Assembly: GCA_030039975.1 (NCBI GenBank) | Contig: JASHUO010000450.1 | Location: 1 to 6,549, forward strand | Reading direction: 5' to 3' | DNA: 6,549 bases | From: Alphaproteobacteria bacterium | Lineage (GTDB): Bacteria; Pseudomonadota; Alphaproteobacteria; ATCC43930; CGMCC-115725 | Part shown: positions 5,364-6,549 of the stretch, in pieces | Layout: every line of letters begins with the position of its first letter | Numbering within the stretch: position 1 is the first letter of the stretch | The notes under the pieces: model-generated | What the model was told of the DNA's origin: nothing | Database searches by the model: none | Seen by the model: the letters and a program-made list of their open reading frames with translations, nothing else | Position numbers and translations under genes: made by a program

Positions 5364-6549
5364 ATGGCGGGCATAGCGGCACGGTCGCGGCGCCGCGCCT
5401 ATGACGGCGTCGTCGCGACCGTGCCGGTCACCATCCCCTATCGGCGCTACTCCACCAACACGGCGCATTGGTGGATCGGCCGGGCGGTGCGCGAGGTGTT
5501 GACGCGTACCGGCCTCAAACGCAGCGATATCGATGGCCTCTCGGTCTCCAGCTTTACGCTTGGCCCGGACACCGCGATCGGCCTCACCCAGCATCTCGGC
5601 CTCAGCCCGCGCTGGCTCGACACGGTGCCGCTCGGCGGTGCCAGCGGCGTCGTCGGCCTGCGCCGCGCCGCGCGGGCAGTGCAATGCGGCGATGCCGAGC
5701 TCGTGCTCTGCGTTGCCGGCGATACCAATCACGTCGATTCCTTCCGCCAGACGCTGTCGAGCTTCTCGCGCTTCGCGCAAGACGCCGTCCATCCCTATGG
5801 CGCGGGCGGGCCCAATGCCGGCTTTGCCCTGATCACGCGCCACTACATGCAGCGTTACGGCGCCACGCGCGAGGATTTCGGCAAGATCTGTGTGGCGCAG
5901 CGAGAGAACGCGCTCCGCTTTCCGCATGCGCTGATGAAGCAGCCGCTCACGCTCGAAGACTATCTGGCGGCGCGCCCGATCTCCGAGCCTCTCCATCTCT
6001 TCGACTGCGTCATGCCGTGCGCCGGCGCCGAGGCTTTTCTCATCTGCCGTGAGGATGCGGCGCGCGGTCTCAACCTGCCCGCAGCGCGGATCCTGGCCAC
6101 GATCGAACGGCACAACGCCTTTCCCGACGACCCGATCCAAGACCGCGGCGGCTGGGCGCTGGATGTCGGCGAACTCTACGCCATGGCGGGGATCGGCCCC
6201 GACCAGGTGGATTTCCTCGAAACCTACGACGACTATCCCGTGATCGCGATGATGCAGATCGAGGATCTCGGCTTCTGCGGCAAAGGCGAAGCCCCGGCAT
6301 TCATCCGCAGCCACACGCTCACCGTCGAGGGCAGCTTTCCGCACAATACCTCCGGCGGTCAGCTCTCGGTCGGCCAGGCGGGAGCGGCGGGCGGCTATCT
6401 CGGTCTGGTCGAGGCGTTGCGGCAGCTGACGGGCGCCGCACTCGGTGCCGCCGTGCGCGATGCCCGCATCGGCCTCGTTTCCGGCTTCGGCATGATCACC
6501 TACGACCGCGGCCTCGCGAGCGGCGCGGTGCTGCTGGCGGGGATGAGCG
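5364..6549 (+). CDS. Thiolase-fold protein of the SCP-x/Ltp2-like class, lacking canonical catalytic residues (3' end cut by window)
   Basis: The open frame gives 395 residues and runs off the window; family members are about this long, so the stop is probably only codons away. In thiolases the nucleophile Cys sits in a Cys-x-Ser/Thr-Gly loop. Here the loop reads VPLGGASGVVGLRRAARAV, with G91-G92-A93-S94-G95 and no Cys. The C-terminal Gly-His-Pro motif is replaced by NTSGGQLSVGQAGAAGG (328-344), with Gln338 for His. The last Cys-x-Gly motif is VSGFGM (372-377), again without Cys. Conserved blocks of the SCP-x/Ltp-like group are present: HPYGAGGPNAGFALI, FDCVMPCAGAEAFLIC and ETYDDYPVIAMMQIEDLGFCGKGE (286-309). 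Known Cys-less relatives such as Ltp2 act with a DUF35 partner as retro-aldolases on CoA thioesters. The gene follows the ligase stop by 2 bases. An in-frame GTG at 5358 would overlap that stop as GTGA. Translation is probably coupled. Confidence 0.9.
   Translation, partial: MAGIAARSRRRAYDGVVATVPVTIPYRRYSTNTAHWWIGRAVREVLTRTGLKRSDIDGLSVSSFTLGPDTAIGLTQHLGLSPRWLDTVPLGGASGVVGLRRAARAVQCGDAELVLCVAGDTNHVDSFRQTLSSFSRFAQDAVHPYGAGGPNAGFALITRHYMQRYGATREDFGKICVAQRENALRFPHALMKQPLTLEDYLAARPISEPLHLFDCVMPCAGAEAFLICREDAARGLNLPAARILATIERHNAFPDDPIQDRGGWALDVGELYAMAGIGPDQVDFLETYDDYPVIAMMQIEDLGFCGKGEAPAFIRSHTLTVEGSFPHNTSGGQLSVGQAGAAGGYLGLVEALRQLTGAALGAAVRDARIGLVSGFGMITYDRGLASGAVLLAGMS

Noticed and set aside
4171..5382. 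Long - strand open frame (403 codons) opposite the acyl-CoA ligase
   Set aside because: Complete overlap with a motif-verified enzyme and low-complexity Arg/Ala-rich translation mark it as a shadow frame.
5322..6344. Long - strand open frame (340 codons) opposite the thiolase-like gene
   Set aside because: It is fully antisense to a gene with clear family motifs. Its product is rich in Arg, Ala, Glu and His with no recognisable domain, as expected for antisense frames in GC-rich DNA.

Overview
The window is GC-rich, densely coding DNA with long antisense shadow frames and GTG/ATG starts. It looks like a chromosomal segment of a free-living proteobacterium, most probably an alphaproteobacterium of the Rhodospirillales/Hyphomicrobiales kind. 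That placement is inferred from base composition and the feel of the protein families, not from a marker gene. I saw no rRNA, tRNA, CRISPR array, insertion sequence or phage gene.

Left part (1-2774, + strand): the window opens inside a ClC-type chloride channel/antiporter gene with a C-terminal CBS-like regulatory region. A 160-base gap carrying a candidate promoter inside interleaved inverted repeats leads to a 72-residue unknown cytoplasmic protein, closed by a perfect 15-bp-arm hairpin. Two predicted lipoproteins follow: an 85-residue unknown one with a GTG start and very strong ribosome binding site, and a 240-residue SYLF/Ysc84-domain lipoprotein.

Middle (2803-3561, - strand): a DJ-1/PfpI superfamily protein of the type 1 glutamine amidotransferase-like class is convergent with the SYLF gene. 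The two stop codons are 28 bases apart, and that gap can fold into a hairpin.

Right part (3730-6549, + strand): a 168-base divergent intergenic region separates the DJ-1/PfpI gene from a two-gene (or longer) operon. The first gene is an AMP-forming acyl-CoA ligase of the CaiC-like type with all signature motifs. The second starts within 2 bases of the ligase stop and is a thiolase-fold protein of the SCP-x/Ltp2-like class that lacks the canonical thiolase catalytic Cys, His and second Cys. Together they look like the start of a catabolic module: the ligase activates a carboxylic acid to a CoA thioester. The thiolase-like partner, probably with a DUF35-type subunit outside the window, then acts on a downstream CoA intermediate, possibly as a retro-aldolase rather than a thiolase. 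The substrate cannot be read from the sequence. This pair is the most interesting content; nothing else departs strongly from ordinary chromosomal genes. No gene-free stretch exceeds about 210 bases.
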